Origin: Nitrospirota bacterium
GTDB lineage: Bacteria; Nitrospirota; Thermodesulfovibrionia; Thermodesulfovibrionales; UBA1546
Length of the DNA stretch: 64,000 bases
Direction: 5' to 3'
NCBI GenBank assembly: GCA_016208915.1
Contig: JACQXE010000052.1
Coordinates: forward strand, 23,268 to 87,267
In this document: piece after piece, positions 36,344-44,695 of the stretch
Position numbering within the stretch: position 1 is the first letter of the stretch
How the letters are laid out: every line of letters begins with the position of its first letter
The notes under the pieces: generated by a model
Seen by the model: the letters and a program-made list of their open reading frames with translations, nothing else
Databases searched by the model: none
What the model was told of the DNA's origin: nothing
Made by a program: the position numbers and the translations under genes

Positions 36344-37420
36344 ATGGTTATAAAGGCGCTTTCTCCTGTTTATGGCGGATATGTTATTTCGCGAGCAGAC
36401 GGAATTATCTTTATCAGGGGAGCGCTGCCTGAAGAGATTGTAGAGATTTCTATCACTGAGAAAAAAAAAGATTATTCTGTTGCCACAGTAAAAAATGTCA
36501 TTGAACCCTCTCCTCACAGGATTGAACCGCTGTGCCCTGTATTCGGGACATGCGGCGGTTGCCACTTTCAGTTTATATCGTATGAAAAACAGGTCTCGAT
36601 GAAAGAGGAGGTGCTTATTGCTTCACTTCAAAGGATTGGCAATATAGAGACGCCGCTAGAATGTCCGCTCATGATAGATAAGATAAATATCCTTCTGAAA
36701 AGGATAAGGGAGAAAAATTTATCAGGCCTGAAAGAAATGCATATATCTTACGGAGGTACTGCCACTGCACTGATCAAGCCAGAGGCTCTCAGAGATGACA
36801 TCGAACTCTCCCTTATTGATATGGGATTCTCAGGTGTTTCATTCGAAAATGGCGAATCAGTAGGCAGGGATTATATAACACTCGACCTCAATGGACTGAG
36901 CTATACGATTACGCCATGGACTTTTTTTCAGGCGCACTGGGACCTTAACAGGAAGGTTGTGGAACTTGTTGTTAATAGCCTTTATCCGCTCGAGGGAATG
37001 CATGTCCTTGACCTCTATGCAGGAGCAGGCAACTTCTCTTTATCTGTTGCAAGACATGCCGCACAGGTTGTGGCTGTAGAGGAAAATCCTTATGCAGTAG
37101 AAGATGGGCAGAGGAATGCAAAATTAAATAATATAGAAAATTGCAAATTTGTTAAGACATCTGCAGAGAAATACAAGGCGCACGAAAAAGTTGACATCTT
37201 GCTGCTTGATCCTCCGCGTCCCGGGCTTACTGACGAGGTGTCTAAAAAAATCCTTAAGTTTTTACCGCAGAGGATTGTTTATGTCTCATGCAACCCTTCA
37301 ACATTCGCAAGAGACCTGAAGAAGTTAAAGGATAACTACAACATAGATTCTATCCGCATGATTGATTTTTTCCCCAATACCTATCATGTCGAAGCGCTCG
37401 CATTCTTGAGCCTCAAATAA
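36344..37420 (+). CDS. RlmD/RumA-type 23S rRNA (uracil-C5) methyltransferase, shortened
   Basis: 358 residues. N-terminal TRAM-like region, iron-sulfur cysteines CPVFGTCGGCHFQF, SAM motif DLYAGAGNFSL, FFQAH, LLDPPRPG and catalytic VSCNP are present. Compared with typical 430-460-residue members, the stretch after the Fe-S motif is missing: sequence passes from GNIETPLE straight to CPLMIDKIN, without the usual YRN(K/R)-containing strands. The reading frame is uninterrupted. It could be a natural short subfamily or an in-frame deletion. Confidence 0.8.
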   Translation: MVIKALSPVYGGYVISRADGIIFIRGALPEEIVEISITEKKKDYSVATVKNVIEPSPHRIEPLCPVFGTCGGCHFQFISYEKQVSMKEEVLIASLQRIGNIETPLECPLMIDKINILLKRIREKNLSGLKEMHISYGGTATALIKPEALRDDIELSLIDMGFSGVSFENGESVGRDYITLDLNGLSYTITPWTFFQAHWDLNRKVVELVVNSLYPLEGMHVLDLYAGAGNFSLSVARHAAQVVAVEENPYAVEDGQRNAKLNNIENCKFVKTSAEKYKAHEKVDILLLDPPRPGLTDEVSKKILKFLPQRIVYVSCNPSTFARDLKKLKDNYNIDSIRMIDFFPNTYHVEALAFLSLK

Positions 37421-37498
37421 CCTGGGGAATTGATTCGTTGGTTGTTTATCCCTATCAAAAGGTGATCAAATAAGGCATGGTATAATAGAGTACGTACG

Positions 37499-37753
37499 TT
37501 GGAAAAGCACATCCAGGAAGAAGAAAAGAAAATGAGACGATTGAAGTTCATCGTTGACCTGACAGAGGCGGTCCTCATGCAGTCTGATCTTGGTCTTCAG
37601 GAGTCCATCGACATGATAGAAAACACAAAGAGGGCTGCGCTCAGTCTTTTCCCTGAAAAGGAATTTGTCTACGACCTTATCTACACCCCGAGGTTCCGCA
37701 GAATCATCAATGATCGTTTTACCATTCCCGGAACACTTTCGGGGCGTAACTGA
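37499..37753 (+). CDS. Conserved hypothetical protein (up to 84 aa)
   Basis: RRLKFIVDLTEAVLMQSDLGLQESIDMIENTKRAALSLFPEKE...YDLIYTPRFRRIINDRF resembles short helical proteins seen in several environmental bacteria; role unknown. The start is either TTG 37499 or ATG 37532 (preceded by GGAAGAAG). A TATAAT at about 37480 may belong to its promoter. Confidence 0.55.
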   Translation: MEKHIQEEEKKMRRLKFIVDLTEAVLMQSDLGLQESIDMIENTKRAALSLFPEKEFVYDLIYTPRFRRIINDRFTIPGTLSGRN

Positions 37754-37755
37754 CT

Positions 37756-37947
37756 TTATTTATCCGCAAGAATTTCTTCAGGACTAAGCCAGACAATTTT
37801 GCCGTCACGCCAAATAACAATAGGATTACCAGCCTGCTTGTGTTTCAATAAAGCATCACGAACACCCTGAGCCAGTGCAAGTGTTACCTTTTCAGGATTC
37901 GAAAAGGTTTCAGCAATTTTATCTCTATGTTTTTCTCTGGCTGCCAT
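37756..37947 (-). CDS. Small partner protein of a zeta-toxin locus (63 aa)
   Basis: QGVRDALLKHKQAGNPIVIWRDGKIVWLSPEEIL matches short proteins commonly encoded just downstream of zeta-toxin-like kinases. The toxin gene here is reduced to a C-terminal remnant whose last codons overlap this start. Role, if any, unknown. Confidence 0.55.
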   Translation of the reverse strand: MAAREKHRDKIAETFSNPEKVTLALAQGVRDALLKHKQAGNPIVIWRDGKIVWLSPEEILADK

Positions 37948-38110
37948 AGTTCTCTTTTATATTATGCCAAACAACTAAATCATTGACAAGTAATTCTTGC
38001 TCCCTCTCACCATAAGCTATCAAACGCGGCTCAGAACCGGAGTTGTTATAAAGAAACCACGTATCTGCAATGGGGCGATAGAGCTTGAAAAAATTGCAGA
38101 TGGAGTCGAG
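37925..38110 (-). pseudogene. C-terminal remnant of a zeta-toxin-like kinase
   Basis: The minus-strand frame reads LDSICNFFKLYRPIADTWFLYNNSGSEPRLIAYGE and ends at 37925. The NF-x-LYRP-AD-W-YDNS block is characteristic of zeta-toxin family C-termini. The upstream P-loop kinase domain is absent. Confidence 0.65.
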
Positions 38111-38149
38111 CTATTATAGCAGAGAAGAAGATATTGAAAATAGTGAAGG

Positions 38150-38376
38150 GAAAGGATTAGTATTTATGCGGGTTTTGGGAAGGTGGGGAAGAAGGAGAAG
38201 AGGGATTGAAATCTTTTGCACGCTCAATTAATAGTGTGTCCCTAATAATTCCTAATAAAAGCTCCTATGAGTATACAGAGGAAGAGGTTAATAAGATTTT
38301 CTCTGAAATAGATAAGCAGTTAAAACTCATAAAAGCAAAGTTTCTGGCAGGGAAGAGGGAGAGGTTTAGGCTGTGA
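38150..38376 (+). pseudogene. Unrecognised C-terminal gene fragment
   Basis: An open frame without ATG ends in SSYEYTEEEVNKIFSEIDKQLKLIKAKFLAGKRERFRL. The helical, charged tail looks protein-coding but no family is recognised. It lies between two other remnants. Confidence 0.3.
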
Positions 38377-38526
38377 AAAAGACCAATATGTCATTCCTTT
38401 ATTCTTTAAAAAATGACAAACACTCACAGTTATTTTTCTTGACTCCTCAACAAAATTTACCCTAAAATTATTTCAAAAGTGCATACAAATATGAAGAGAC
38501 GAGCAAAATATTTGGAATATTAAAAA

Positions 38527-38772
38527 ATGCAGGCAAAAGAAACTAAACTGCAAGACATAATTGAGGGGACAAAACAGTACGTCATTCCTCTTTTTCAGCG
38601 GACTTATAGTTGGACAAACAAAGAATGGAAAATTTTATGGAAAGACCTACTTGAACTATGTGAAGCTGAAAACCCACGGACTCATTTTATTGGTTCAATC
38701 GTCAATATGCAAAGTAAACTTATCAGCCCAAAGCATTCAAAAGTTTTGCTATCAAGCCATGGAAACGATTGA
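38527..38772 (+). pseudogene. N-terminal remnant of a GmrSD-type (DUF262) restriction protein
   Basis: LQDIIEGTKQYVIPLFQRTYSWTNKEWKILWKDLLEL...HFIGSIV is the diagnostic start of DUF262/GmrS proteins (type IV, modified-DNA restriction). The frame breaks off after about 63 residues, before the DGQQR motif. Confidence 0.65.
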
Positions 38773-38842
38773 ACTTACATCCGAGGACTGGGGTGTAACA
38801 GTAAATTGAGAAGAAACCTACCTTCTGATTTTGGGTGCGACT

Positions 38843-38900
38843 ATGATTAAAGACAATAACGACATCCTTAAAAATCTCCTCCCTCAAATCCACCCTCGAC
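38843..38900 (+). pseudogene. Fic 5' fragment a
   Basis: AACGACATCCTTAAAAATCTCCTCCCTCAAATCCACCCTCGAC closely repeats codons 7-21 of the Fic gene at 40409. A few base changes shift the frame. Confidence 0.6.
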
Positions 38901-38968
38901 TGATTGGGACTTGTCTGTCGACGGGCATATTGGTAATATATAAGCAACGAACTAAGTGAGGGTATAGT

Positions 38969-39313
38969 ATGAAAAAAGAAACAAAGAATCCCCATGTGAT
39001 TTCACAGGAAAAGGTTATTTCAATTCTCAGAAAAGAAATGCCTTATCTTAAGGATAAATACGGCGTTGAACGGATAATTTTGTATGGCTCTTTTGCTAAG
39101 GGCAAACAGACGAAAAAAAGCGATATAGATGTCCTTGTTGATCTCCGAAAGACTTTGGGTTTTGAGTTTATCGAGCTCGCAGACAGGCTTGAGGCAAAAC
39201 TTGGGCGAAAAGTCGACATTGCAACTTTTGAGCATTTCAAACGAAGCTTCAATAGTCCGAGGTACCGGCATATAGCAGAGGATATTAAAAGGAGTCTGAT
39301 TTATGTCAAGTAG
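38969..39313 (+). CDS. MntA-like nucleotidyltransferase antitoxin
   Basis: 114 residues. Minimal nucleotidyltransferase motif GSFAKGKQTKKSDIDVLV (GSx9-10DxD), plus VDIAT acidic strand. Expected to AMPylate and so silence the HepT RNase encoded next. Overlaps that gene by 11 bp. Confidence 0.82.
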   Translation: MKKETKNPHVISQEKVISILRKEMPYLKDKYGVERIILYGSFAKGKQTKKSDIDVLVDLRKTLGFEFIELADRLEAKLGRKVDIATFEHFKRSFNSPRYRHIAEDIKRSLIYVK

Positions 39314-39641
39314 GAGGCGAGATAAGGATTCCCTCAGCGATATAAAGGAGGCAGTTGAGCGCATCGTCTCATACACGAAAGGGTTGACGTATAAGCAGTT
39401 TCTTCTCGACGGGAAAACACAGGATGCTGTTGTCCGGAATTTTGAGATTATAGGAGAGGCTGCAAAAAACATCTCAAGAGATTTGAGAGCAAAGCATCCT
39501 GAAATTCAATGGCAGAAGATATCCGGCTTACGAGACAAATTTATACATTTTTATTTTGGTATTGATTATAAAATTGTATGGAATATTGCCAAGAAGGAAC
39601 TGCCTAAACTGTCCAAACATATTGAAAACACTCTTAAATAA
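39303..39641 (+). CDS. HepT-like HEPN ribonuclease toxin
   Basis: 112 residues, with the RNase motif R-x4-H-x-Y as RDKFIHFY and the DAVVRNFEIIGEAAKNI block typical of DUF86. Paired with the MntA-like gene upstream. A second, diverged pair follows at 39776. Confidence 0.85.
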   Translation: MSSRRRDKDSLSDIKEAVERIVSYTKGLTYKQFLLDGKTQDAVVRNFEIIGEAAKNISRDLRAKHPEIQWQKISGLRDKFIHFYFGIDYKIVWNIAKKELPKLSKHIENTLK

Positions 39642-39703
39642 AAACATCCCCTTAAAATTCGCCTCCCTCAAATCCGCGCTTGACGGCTATCGTCCTTTTC
39701 CTT
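39640..39703 (+). pseudogene. Fic 5' fragment b
   Basis: GCCTCCCTCAAATCCGCGCTTGACGGCTATCGTCCTTTT repeats the start of the Fic gene at 40409 (TCCTCCCTCAAATCCACCCTCGACAGCTATCGTCC). It has no start codon and ends after about 60 bp. Confidence 0.65.
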
Positions 39704-39775
39704 ATTGCCTTTGCTTTTGTCATTTGGGATTGAGTAAAATTAGAGATATATTAGCTTTCAAAACAGGAGTTTGAA

Positions 39776-40060
39776 ATGAATGCAATTGAGATTTTGAAAA
39801 AACATGAAAGTACAATCAAGGCAAAGTTTCATGTCAGAAAGATAGGCGTTTTCGGCTCTTTTGCGAGAGGTGAAGAAAAGGAAGGCAGCGATATTGATGT
39901 TCTTATCGAACTGGAAGACAAATATGAGACCTTCGACAATTTTATGGACCTCAAATTTTTTCTTGAGGATTTATTTAACAGGAAAATAGACCTTGTAACT
40001 GTCGAGGCGCTAAGGCCACAGTTAAAGGATGATATTTTACGGGAAGTAGTCTATGCGTAG
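39776..40060 (+). CDS. MntA-like nucleotidyltransferase antitoxin, second pair
   Basis: 94 residues with GSFARGEEKEGSDIDVLIEL and the IDLVTVEAL strand. It differs clearly from the copy at 38969, so the pairs are paralogous rather than a fresh duplication. Overlaps the next start by 8 bp. Confidence 0.83.
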   Translation: MNAIEILKKHESTIKAKFHVRKIGVFGSFARGEEKEGSDIDVLIELEDKYETFDNFMDLKFFLEDLFNRKIDLVTVEALRPQLKDDILREVVYA

Positions 40061-40406
40061 GAATTACATGCTTTATCTTGAGGATATTCTGGAATCTGCA
40101 AACAAGATTCAAAGTTATGTTGACGCTTTGTCTTTTGACAATCTTATAAAAGACAGAATGAGAGTTGATGCCATTGTCAGAAATTTTGAGATTATCGGCG
40201 AGGCATCAGGCAAAATTCCTAAGGAGATAAGAGACAAATACCCTTCTGTTGAATGGAAAAGAATATCCGATTTCAGAAATGTCCTAGCTCATGAATATTT
40301 TGGGATTAAATATAAGATTATGTGGGACATAATCAAAAACAAACTGCCTGAACTTGAAAAACAGCTAAAAGCAATAGTTGATCAGGAAAAAAATAAGCCA
40401 CAGTAA
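40053..40406 (+). CDS. HepT-like HEPN ribonuclease toxin, second pair
   Basis: 117 residues: VDAIVRNFEIIGEASGKIP and the catalytic RNVLAHEYFGI (R-x4-H-x-Y). The start may be ATG 40053 or ATG 40068. Located directly before the Fic gene (2 bp gap). Confidence 0.85.
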   Translation: MRRNYMLYLEDILESANKIQSYVDALSFDNLIKDRMRVDAIVRNFEIIGEASGKIPKEIRDKYPSVEWKRISDFRNVLAHEYFGIKYKIMWDIIKNKLPELEKQLKAIVDQEKNKPQ

Positions 40407-40408
40407 AA

Positions 40409-41166
40409 ATGCCAGATTTAACAAGGAACGACATTCTCAATAAAATCTCCTCCCTCAAATCCACCCTCGACAGCTATCGTCCTTTTTCTGACCATGTTGT
40501 CAAACAACTTAGAGATTACTATCGTATTGGACTGACCTATACATCCAATGCGATTGAAGGGAATACGCTTACCGAATCTGAAACAAAGGTTGTTTTGAAG
40601 ACGGTTTAACCATCGGCGGCAAGTCTCTAAGGGAACATTATGAGGCTATTGGACATGCAAAGGCTTATGACCATATTTATTCTCTCCTTGACAGACCTAT
40701 ATCCGAGGAAGATGTCTTATTCCTGCATAAACTTTTTTTTCAACAGATAGATTTTGAAAATGCAGGGAAATACAGACAGAGGAATGTTATCATTACTGGA
40801 ACTGATTATCTTCCTACAGACCATAAGGAAATTGCTGGGTTAATGAAAAAATATATAGCAAACTTAATCTCTCCTGCTAAAGACAGACATGTGCTTGAAT
40901 GGTCAAGTGATCTGCATGCTGAGTTTGAGGCGATTCATCCATTCATAGATGGCAACGGGAGAATTGGAAGGCTCCTGTTAAGTATACCGACTATGAAGAA
41001 TGGCTATTGTCCTGTAAAAATTCCTTCAATAAGACGGGCTGAATATATAACAGCAATGCAGAAATCAGATAAGGGTGATTTGAATACCCTGAGGGCTTTG
41101 ACCCTGAGTGTTGTCTATGAAGAGATGAAATCGCTGAAGAGGCTTGTTGAAAGCCTTGTTAAGTAA
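40409..41166 (+). pseudogene. Fic-domain AMPylase, one-base frameshift
   Basis: Two frames together encode one Fic protein. Frame 1 (40409-40609) has the N-terminal inhibitory helix SNAIEGNT. At about 40594 (GTTGTTTTGAAGAC) a one-base loss shifts the frame, and homology continues as EDGLTIGGKSLREHYEAIGHA to the catalytic HPFIDGNGRIGRLL and on to 41166. The track's ATG 40843 is internal. Fic proteins AMPylate target proteins; the S-x3-EG helix would keep this one off. The break may be real decay or an assembly error. Confidence 0.75.
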
Positions 41167-41182
41167 CGCTTTAAATTTACTT

Positions 41183-41350
41183 CTATGACTTCTTTGAAGT
41201 CTTTGCTGTGAATGCGCTAAACTTTTTTCCAACTTTATCGCTGTTGCAGTGAGGGCATCTTACCGTAGGTTTCATCTCAACCTCATGAAGCGTTAGCGAG
41301 ACCATGAATTCGTGGTTGCACTCCTTGCAGACATATTCATAAATTGGCAT
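41183..41350 (-). CDS. FmdB-family zinc-ribbon protein (55 aa)
   Basis: Missed by the ORF track. MPIYEYVCKECNHEF...VRCPHCNSDKVGKKFSAF has the two CxxC knuckles and MPIYEY start of the FmdB regulatory-protein family. Very strong ribosome site (AAGGAGGTCGTGCT). Divergent from selA. Often found as a stand-alone gene; function poorly defined. Confidence 0.85.
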   Translation of the reverse strand: MPIYEYVCKECNHEFMVSLTLHEVEMKPTVRCPHCNSDKVGKKFSAFTAKTSKKS

Positions 41351-41454
41351 AGCACGACCTCCTTATGAGTTTCAGATTTGAGCAGATGAAGAAAGTATAT
41401 CACAAAACAAAGAAATTATTGACCAATACAGGTTAATTGTGTTAGAAAAAGAGC

Positions 41455-42846
41455 ATGAACGAAAAACAGAGACTTCTCAAAGAACTTCCGTCAGTTGATG
41501 AGATTCTGAAGATCCCTGATGGTGTTAGGTGGTGCGAGTCGTATCCGAGGAGATATGTTCTTAAGGCAATCAGGGAAGTAATCGACAACAGAAGAAAAGA
41601 GATAATTGAACTTTCTTCCACAGATATTACGATTGAAGGAATGACGAATAATATTGAGACACGGATTCAGAAGCTTTCTTCTTACAGCCTTCAGCCCCTC
41701 ATAAATGCAACAGGCGTCGTAATCCATACGAATCTCGGCAGGTCAATACTTTCTGAAAGGGTGCTCGATAATGTAAGAAAGGTCTCTGAGAACTACTCCA
41801 ATCTTGAGTACGACCTTGAAAAAGGCGCCCGCGGAAAACGCTATGTCCATATCACAGAGCTCCTCAGAGAGATAACAGGAGCTGAGGATTCGCTTATTGT
41901 GAATAATAATGCAGCAGCAGTGCTGCTCTGCCTGAACACTGTGGCAAAAGGCAGGGAAGTCATTGTCTCACGGGGGGAGCTCGTTGAAATCGGCGGTTCA
42001 TTCAGGGTCCCGGATGTGATGGCAGCAAGCGGGGCAATTCTCAAGGAGATAGGCACAACCAATAAGACACATCTCTATGATTATGAGAGGGCTATAAATG
42101 AAAATACTGCCTTAATCCTTAAGGTGCACAAAGCGAATTACAGGATTACAGGTTTCACAGAGGATGTCCCTGTCACTGACCTCAAAAAGCTCTCAGAAAA
42201 ACATCGGATTCCTTTGATGTATGACCTTGGCAGCGGATGTATGATAGACCTGAAGCCTTACGGTATTCATTCTGAACCCGCAGTGCAGGAGATCGTGAAG
42301 GCAGGTGTGGATATCATAACCTTCAGCGGTGATAAACTCCTCGGCGGCCCTCAGGGAGGAATCATTATAGGGGAAAAGGAATACATCAATAAGATACAGA
42401 AAAATCCTATGACGCGGGCAGTGCGGATCGATAAGCTCACGCTCGCAGCATTCGAGGCAACACTGATGGAATATCTCGATGAAGAAAAGGCAATCGAAAA
42501 TATCCCGACTCTGAAGATGCTTCTGCAAAGTCCCAAGCAGATAAAAGAGAGGGCAAAAAAGATAGCATCGCAGATGAAAAGACAGATCAAAAATGCAAAG
42601 ATAGAGGTGGCGCCTGATGAATCAAAGGCAGGAGGAGGTTCTCTTCCTGAAGTCGCTTTTCCAACATATGTTGTATCAATTAAACCAGAGGGCGTCTCAG
42701 TCAATGATCTTGAAGAGAGGCTGAGAAAGGGCATACCTCCAATCATTGCACGGATAAAAGACAACGCTTTTTTTATTGACGCGCGAACAGTGCGAAACCA
42801 CGAGATAACATCCCTTGTGAAAGGGATCCGCACAGCGCTTTATTGA
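41455..42846 (+). CDS. selA: L-seryl-tRNA(Sec) selenium transferase
   Basis: 463 residues, PLP enzyme converting seryl-tRNA(Sec) to selenocysteinyl-tRNA(Sec). N-terminal LPSVDEIL domain, central INATGVVIHTNLGRS, VNNNAAAVLL, and the PLP lysine in TFSGDKLLGGPQGG. Its presence implies selenoprotein synthesis, although selB, selD and tRNA-Sec are not in the window. No selenoprotein with an in-frame TGA was found here. Confidence 0.95.
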   Translation: MNEKQRLLKELPSVDEILKIPDGVRWCESYPRRYVLKAIREVIDNRRKEIIELSSTDITIEGMTNNIETRIQKLSSYSLQPLINATGVVIHTNLGRSILSERVLDNVRKVSENYSNLEYDLEKGARGKRYVHITELLREITGAEDSLIVNNNAAAVLLCLNTVAKGREVIVSRGELVEIGGSFRVPDVMAASGAILKEIGTTNKTHLYDYERAINENTALILKVHKANYRITGFTEDVPVTDLKKLSEKHRIPLMYDLGSGCMIDLKPYGIHSEPAVQEIVKAGVDIITFSGDKLLGGPQGGIIIGEKEYINKIQKNPMTRAVRIDKLTLAAFEATLMEYLDEEKAIENIPTLKMLLQSPKQIKERAKKIASQMKRQIKNAKIEVAPDESKAGGGSLPEVAFPTYVVSIKPEGVSVNDLEERLRKGIPPIIARIKDNAFFIDARTVRNHEITSLVKGIRTALY

Positions 42847-42878
42847 TTTTTATATCCTGATAGTTTATTCTTTAAAAC

Positions 42879-43844
42879 ATGACTTTTACTGATATCCTTG
42901 CCACTTTTAAAGAGAAAAAAATACTTGTCATTGGCGACCTTGTCCTTGACCGCTATGTATGGGGAAAGGTAAACAGGATTTCACCTGAAGCGCCAGTCCC
43001 TATAGTCGAAGTTACTCATGAAAATTTTCTTCTGGGCGGTGCTGCCAATGTGGCGCACAACATTGTGAGCCTTGGAGGGCATGTGACTGTTGTCGGGATA
43101 ATCGGCAGCGACAGAGGAGGTGATATCTTAAAAAAAATCCTGGATGAAAAGGGTATCCTCTGCTGCGTATTTGATGATAAGAGACCAACCATAGTCAAGA
43201 CAAGGGTGATAGCCCACAATCAGCAGGTCGTTCGATTTGACAGAGAAGACAACAAAAAAGTTGAAGGAAAGACATTTGATATGCTGGTTGAGTCCATAAA
43301 AAAGGCAATTCAAGAACATGATGCAGTGATAATCTCTGACTATAAAAAAGGCGTCATCTCTTCTGAACTCATATCAGAAGTTATTAAGGCGGCAAGGCCG
43401 AAGAAAAAATTCGTGGCTGTTGATCCAAAGACAGGACACTTTCATTGCTATAAGAATGTCTCATTGATAACGCCGAACCTCATGGAGGCATCTCACGGTT
43501 CAGGGATAGAGATAAAGGATGAAAAATCACTCATTAAGGCCGGCAAGACCCTCCTGAAGAAACTTTCCTGTAAAGCAGTTCTGATAACCCGTGGAGAAGA
43601 GGGAATGAGCCTTTTTGAAAAAAATAATTTTGTTAACATACCGACTGTTGCAAGACATGTGTATGACGTCACAGGCGCCGGCGACACTGTTATAGCTGCC
43701 TTTACCCTTGCCTATGCATCAGGCGCTACGCTGGAGGAAGCAGCGCTCATCGCAAACCATGCCGCAGGCATTGTCGTCGGTGAGGTTGGGACAGCGGTGA
43801 CAACTCCTGCAAAGATCATGCAATCCCTTAAGGATTCTCGATAA
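42879..43844 (+). CDS. D-glycero-beta-D-manno-heptose-7-phosphate kinase (HldE/RfaE domain I)
   Basis: 321 residues, PfkB sugar kinase: VIGDLVLDRYVWG, GGAANVAHNI, and C-terminal GAGDTVIAAF with the catalytic aspartate. It makes heptose-1,7-bisphosphate for ADP-heptose and LPS core. The adenylyltransferase half of bifunctional HldE is absent, so a separate gene must supply it. Its 3' end overlaps the convergent response-regulator remnant. Confidence 0.88.
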   Translation: MTFTDILATFKEKKILVIGDLVLDRYVWGKVNRISPEAPVPIVEVTHENFLLGGAANVAHNIVSLGGHVTVVGIIGSDRGGDILKKILDEKGILCCVFDDKRPTIVKTRVIAHNQQVVRFDREDNKKVEGKTFDMLVESIKKAIQEHDAVIISDYKKGVISSELISEVIKAARPKKKFVAVDPKTGHFHCYKNVSLITPNLMEASHGSGIEIKDEKSLIKAGKTLLKKLSCKAVLITRGEEGMSLFEKNNFVNIPTVARHVYDVTGAGDTVIAAFTLAYASGATLEEAALIANHAAGIVVGEVGTAVTTPAKIMQSLKDSR

Positions 43845-44200
43845 AAAATTTTCCTTTCAATACGTTCTCTATCGCACTAAAAATAAAGGGTTTGGCCATA
43901 AAAAGATCAGCTCCTGCAGCTAAAAACTCCCTTTCATCTCCCGTGGCGCTCATGCCGATTATTGGCAATGATAAATTCAGATTTCTGACCATTTTTGTAA
44001 GCTCTATACCATTAATTTTAGGCATCATATAGTCAGTTATTAAGGATAGTGTAATGCCCTGTTCTTATTAATGCTATTGCATCCTCTCCATTACTAACAC
44101 ATTCTACATTATACCCGTGAAGGGTTAAAAATTCCTTTAGCAAATTCCTGATAAAAATGTCATCATCGACAACCAAGATTTTTTTGTTATTTCTTTCCAT
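43828..44200 (-). pseudogene. Response-regulator receiver domain, frameshifted
   Basis: Minus-strand frame 1 begins MERNNKKILVVDDDIFIRNLLKEFL and runs to HYTILNN then TGA. One extra A near 44038 explains the break: removing it gives ITDYMMPKINGIELTKMVRNL, the phospho-Asp region, continuing in frame to SATGDE and AKPF. A single-domain receiver of about 123 residues, probably inactivated. It stops within the 3' end of the heptose kinase gene. Confidence 0.75.
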
Positions 44201-44216
44201 GTATTAGTCTATTTTT

Positions 44217-44260
44217 ACTACTTTTAGTTGTATTTGTCAAGTTTTTACAACTTTTAGTTG
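44217..44260. promoter_or_regulatory. Direct-repeat operator candidate
   Basis: ACTTTTAGTTG occurs twice, starting 30 bp apart (about three helical turns), in the gap between the divergent response-regulator remnant and the XRE gene. Spacing and place fit binding sites for the adjacent XRE regulator. Confidence 0.45.
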
Positions 44261-44299
44261 ATAGACTTTTCTTTTCCCGAATAAGCAGAATTACTTCAT

Positions 44300-44695
44300 A
44301 TGGAAAAAAGGGTGGACATACGGCATATTGGGAACCTGATAAGAATAGCAAGAAAGATGGCAGGCCTGTCTCAGATGGAGTTAGCAGAGAAACTTGGCAT
44401 CTCCTATCAGCAAGTCCAGAAATACGAAAAGGGGTTGAGTGAAATCAGTTTATCAAGACTTTCTCAGATTGCGCATGCATTGAATACGCCTATAAATAGA
44501 TTTATTTCAGATGATGAAAAGATGATGGTATCCGAATCTATGAGCTTGTACGGCATACTGAGCGATGATGAGATTGAACTACTCAGATTCTTCAGAAAGA
44601 TTAAAAACAAGAAATTGAAGGCTGAATTTCTGATGGTGATGAAGAATATATCTGAGTTATCAGAGAAGGGACTTTCAAAGAAGGCTAAATCTTAA
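44300..44695 (+). CDS. XRE-family transcriptional regulator
   Basis: 131 residues. N-terminal helix-turn-helix (IGNLIRIARKMAGLSQMELAEKLGISYQQVQKYEKG) and a helical C-terminal region (SDDEIELLRFFRKIKNKKLKAEFLMVMKNI), an arrangement common in small stand-alone repressors. Direct repeats upstream suggest autoregulation. Ends inside the convergent rimI gene (11-bp overlap). Confidence 0.82.
   Translation: MEKRVDIRHIGNLIRIARKMAGLSQMELAEKLGISYQQVQKYEKGLSEISLSRLSQIAHALNTPINRFISDDEKMMVSESMSLYGILSDDEIELLRFFRKIKNKKLKAEFLMVMKNISELSEKGLSKKAKS

Noticed and set aside
44030-44045. TGA interrupting the receiver as a selenocysteine codon
   Set aside because: Homology after the stop continues in a different frame, so it is a one-base shift.
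44038-44075. AATAAGAACAGGG of the copy-1 arm (5420) also occurs in the broken receiver gene
   Set aside because: A 13-base match is expected by chance in 64 kb, and in the receiver these bases encode normal family residues (IRTG).
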